DNA from: DAOUAJ01 sp034433615
GTDB lineage: Bacteria > Chloroflexota > Anaerolineae > DUEN01
DNA length: 8,474 nucleotides
Reading direction: 5' to 3'
Assembly (NCBI GenBank): GCA_034433615.1
Contig: DAOUAJ010000404.1
Location: 1-8,474, forward strand
The notes below the pieces were generated by a model that had not been told where the DNA came from, did not search any database, and saw nothing but the letters and a program-made list of their open reading frames with translations. This document shows positions 6,172-8,474 of this stretch, in pieces (within the stretch, counting starts at the first letter, position 1; each line of letters begins with the position of its first letter). A program made the position numbers and the translations under genes.

Positions 6172-7058
6172 AACTGGTCAGCATTGTCCTGACAACTCTC
6201 AACGGCGCACGCTATATTCGCCAATCCATTGATAGCTGTTTGCAGCAGACCTATCCGCGCATTGAGCTCATTATCGTTGACGGCGGATCTACTGACGGGA
6301 CGCTCGAAATTGTGCAGAGCTATCGGGACTCCAGGCTCACCTTGGTGCATCAACCGGCCAATACAGGGCGCTTGCCCGGTGCCATTAACTTAGGATTGCG
6401 TTATGCCCGCGGAGAATACCTTACCTGGACGCAAGATGACTGCTACTATGAACGAGATGCTATCGCTATTCTGGCCGAGCATCTAGATACGCATCCGCAG
6501 ACCGGTCTCGTCTACTCGGCATATTGGGAAGTCAATGAGGTCAATGGAACATCTCGTTTAATAGATGACGCTTACCCAGAACAACTGGTTGATAAAGATG
6601 TAATCCGCTACTGCTTTCTGTTGAGACGCCGCGTGAGGGAGATAGTTGGTGAGCATCACCTCGACATGTATCCAATTCAAGATGACGAGTATTGGCTTAG
6701 AATTGCGGCGAAGTTTCCAATTGACTACATTCGCGTTCCGCTTTACTATTACAGAGTCCATCCGCATTCATTAACGGGCAGATATGGCTGGACCTCATTG
6801 GCACGCAAGGCGCTGGCCCTAAGACTTACGATGGGCATCCTGACGCCCACTTCTTATCGCAAAAAACGGTCGGAAGTTGATATTGCCGATGCATTTGAGA
6901 GTTATGCCAGACATTCCTGGAAGGCTGTGATTCCCCTGGTTATCTCGGGTATTATGTATCAACCTGCCTGGCTACGCAATCGAGGTGTCCAATCCATCTT
7001 TTTGCGTTCAATAGGTAATATTCTCAGAGATGGCTTCGCCCGTTTGCTCCACCGCTGA
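6168..7058 (+). CDS. Family 2 glycosyltransferase with degenerate DXD motif
   Basis: This 296-residue protein is a compact GT-A enzyme: LVSIVLTTLNGARYIRQSID (3-22), IELIIVDGGSTDGTLEIV (32-49), NTGRLPGAINLG (65-76), the metal-site region WTQDD (87-91), IQDDEYWLRIA (170-180) as the acidic catalytic segment, and YYYRVHPHSLTGR (193-205). The usual first Asp of the DXD is Thr (T88) while D90-D91 remain, so metal and nucleotide binding may differ. Related T-x-D-D forms exist in the family as far as I recall, so inactivity should not be assumed. The tail PAWLRNRGVQS (266-276) matches the tail of the gene truncated at the window start. The start overlaps the previous stop as ATGA, indicating coupled translation. 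The 3' end overlaps the next gene by 29 bp if that gene starts at 7030. Substrate unknown. Confidence 0.9.
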   Translation: MKLVSIVLTTLNGARYIRQSIDSCLQQTYPRIELIIVDGGSTDGTLEIVQSYRDSRLTLVHQPANTGRLPGAINLGLRYARGEYLTWTQDDCYYERDAIAILAEHLDTHPQTGLVYSAYWEVNEVNGTSRLIDDAYPEQLVDKDVIRYCFLLRRRVREIVGEHHLDMYPIQDDEYWLRIAAKFPIDYIRVPLYYYRVHPHSLTGRYGWTSLARKALALRLTMGILTPTSYRKKRSEVDIADAFESYARHSWKAVIPLVISGIMYQPAWLRNRGVQSIFLRSIGNILRDGFARLLHR

Positions 7059-8289
7059 TTCCTTGGTAAGCGTTATCATTCCTGTGTTCAATCAGGCCCG
7101 ATTTGTGGCCTGCGCCATCAACGCCGTGTTGTCACAGACATGGAAGTATCTTGAATTGATCGTCGTGGACGACGGATCAATTGACGACAGCTCTAAAATC
7201 ATAGCAAGTTTTCCCGATCCTCGTATCCATTATGTCTACCAACGCAACCAAGGTCTCTCTGCTGCCCGCAACACAGGCATCCGTTTGGCCCAGGGCGAAT
7301 ATCTCGCTTTCCTGGACGCTGACGACGAATGGGAGCCGAGCTTTCTGGATATATGTGTGCGAACCCTTGCCAATCAAGAAACACTGGACGCAGTGATAAC
7401 ACTAGTTCGCTTCATTGATGAAACTGGCGCTATCCTGCCCCAATCTGCAGGCCAAATGGTCAGTTCATCAGAGCTGCGCTCTCGCTTGCTTGAGGGAGGT
7501 TTTTTCCCGCCTAATGCGCTTCTTGTCAGAACCAAGGCCGTTCATGCTGCCGGCTTGTTTGACGAAAGTCTGACCAGCGTAGAAGACTGGGACCTCTGGC
7601 TACGCATTACGGCTAACGGCGGCGCCATGCTTACCATTCCCCAGTCCCTGGCCCGCTATCGCGTCTATCCCGGCAGTATGTCTACCAACGCCGGCCGCAT
7701 GCACGCCAACCGCATGGCCGTACTGACCAAGCACTTCGGCCCACCTGAGGGCGACCCAACCCTATGGCCTGCCGAAAAGCGCACCGGCTTCGCCTTTGCC
7801 CATCGGGCGGCAGCGCTGGGCTACATCGCCCAGCACGACCCAGACGAGGGCTGGCGCCATCTGCATCAAGCCGTGATGATTGAGCCGTCCCTCCTGCAGC
7901 GCCTGGATACCTTCTATGAGCTAGCTCTGGGGGACCAGCCGCGCGGCTACCGGGGGCTGGCGCATCTGCTGGACATCGAGCGCAACGGCCGGGAGATGCT
8001 CGGGCGCCTGGATGCGCTCTTTGCCGAGGTCGGCGAGCCGGTGCGGGCCTATCGCAGCGCGGCCTATGGCAACGCCTACCTGGCCCTGGCCATGCTCAGC
8101 GACCAGGCCGGAGAGTGGCGGGACGCGCGCGCATACTTCTATCAGGCTGTGCGCCGCCATCCTGCCTTGTTGCGGGACCCGGCAGTCCTTCGCCGGTTCT
8201 TGAAACTCCACGCCGGCCGACGCACTGTTGGCTGGCTGCGTCGGCTGCGAGCCCGCTCGAACGCTCCGGCCGAGGTATCTGCAGGCTAA
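7030..8289 (+). CDS. Family 2 glycosyltransferase with TPR-like C-terminal region
   Basis: The 419-residue product has a complete GT-A domain: LVSVIIPVFNQARFVACAI (12-30), LELIVVDDGSIDDS (41-54), GLSAARNTGIRLAQGEYLAF (75-94), LDADD (95-99) as the metal site, SVEDWDLWLRI (183-193) and YRVYPGSMS (210-218). The tail holds two TPR-like units, about 253-289 (AVMIEPSLL) and 344-382 (AVRRHPALL), matching the layout of the GT2 at 5020. ATG 7030 lies inside the preceding gene. TTG 7063, 4 bp after the preceding stop, would remove the overlap and begin right at the GT2 core, so the start is uncertain. GC rises from about 51% (7141-7500) to about 68% (7741-8220), so the catalytic domain and most of the tail differ in composition. 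This suggests a hybrid origin. Confidence 0.92.
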   Translation: MASPVCSTADSLVSVIIPVFNQARFVACAINAVLSQTWKYLELIVVDDGSIDDSSKIIASFPDPRIHYVYQRNQGLSAARNTGIRLAQGEYLAFLDADDEWEPSFLDICVRTLANQETLDAVITLVRFIDETGAILPQSAGQMVSSSELRSRLLEGGFFPPNALLVRTKAVHAAGLFDESLTSVEDWDLWLRITANGGAMLTIPQSLARYRVYPGSMSTNAGRMHANRMAVLTKHFGPPEGDPTLWPAEKRTGFAFAHRAAALGYIAQHDPDEGWRHLHQAVMIEPSLLQRLDTFYELALGDQPRGYRGLAHLLDIERNGREMLGRLDALFAEVGEPVRAYRSAAYGNAYLALAMLSDQAGEWRDARAYFYQAVRRHPALLRDPAVLRRFLKLHAGRRTVGWLRRLRARSNAPAEVSAG

Positions 8290-8292
8290 GCT

Positions 8293-8474
8293 ATGCGCAT
8301 TCTGTTTGTCTCTAACTTGTATCCGCCAAACGACTTAGGCGGCTGGGAACAGAACTGCCAGGAGATTGCCGAGGGGTTGCAAAAACGAGGGCACGCGTGT
8401 CATGTGCTCACCAGCCGGCATGGTGTGAATAACCACACTCCAGCGGAAGCCGATGTTACCCGTGCATTGTATTT
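8293..8474 (+). CDS. Family 4 glycosyltransferase, N-terminal part (truncated by window end)
   Basis: An open frame from ATG 8293 runs off the window after 60 codons and 2 bases. It begins MRILFVSNLYPPNDLGGWEQ and continues NCQEIAEGLQKRGHACHVLT. This is the first strand, Gly-rich loop and first helix of the N-terminal Rossmann domain of GT4 (GT-B) enzymes: the P-P-x-x-x-G-G loop, then the helix ending RGHxxHVLT. The donor-binding half with the EX7E motif lies beyond the end. It starts 3 bp after the previous stop, so it belongs to the same operon, although its own ribosome binding site is weak. GC drops again relative to the end of the preceding gene. The family is fairly sure; the activity is unknown. 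Confidence 0.82.
   Translation, partial: MRILFVSNLYPPNDLGGWEQNCQEIAEGLQKRGHACHVLTSRHGVNNHTPAEADVTRALY

Overview
The window is a bacterial chromosomal segment, all genes on the + strand, dominated by glycosyltransferases (GTs). It reads as the inside of an exopolysaccharide or cell-surface glycan cluster. No gene settles the host. Three things make a Chloroflexota relative (Anaerolineae/Caldilineae-like) the best guess: the distinctive N-terminus of the GT2 at 955, an exported beta-propeller with a single C-terminal membrane anchor (which suits a cell with one membrane), and intergenic ACGTTCYA octamer repeats. This is inference from remembered family patterns, not a search result.

Layout. 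1-138 is the 3' end of a gene, probably a GT2 enzyme, since its C-terminal tail aligns by eye with that of the GT2 at 6168. 139-954 is a separate block holding a DUF433/PIN-like (DUF5615) toxin-antitoxin pair with its own near-consensus sigma70-type promoter. A short remnant follows that resembles the C-terminal helix of a four-helix-bundle (23S rRNA intervening-sequence type) protein. Copies of the ACGTTCYA octamer bracket both. 955-8474 is a compact run of seven genes: GT2, GT4, exported Asp-box beta-propeller, GT2 with TPR-like tail, GT2, GT2 with TPR-like tail, and the start of another GT4. Gaps are 3 to about 18 bp or the genes overlap, so this is probably one transcription unit. No promoter for it is evident just upstream of 955.

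How the genes work together. The GT2 (inverting GT-A fold) and GT4 (retaining GT-B fold) enzymes would add sugars one after another to a lipid-linked or surface glycan at the cytoplasmic face of the membrane. The anchored beta-propeller would sit outside the membrane and could bind or process the product. Donor and acceptor sugars cannot be read from sequence. No flippase, polymerase, nucleotide-sugar synthesis gene or chain-length regulator lies in the window, so the cluster must extend beyond it.

Base composition is mosaic. The first ~300 bp of the GT2 at 955 are about 65% GC by hand count and the rest about 45%. The last GT2 (7030) goes the other way, from about 51% to about 68% after roughly 7620. 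Both steps lie inside reading frames, which suggests recombination through conserved GT2 coding sequence, as expected in a variable glycan locus.
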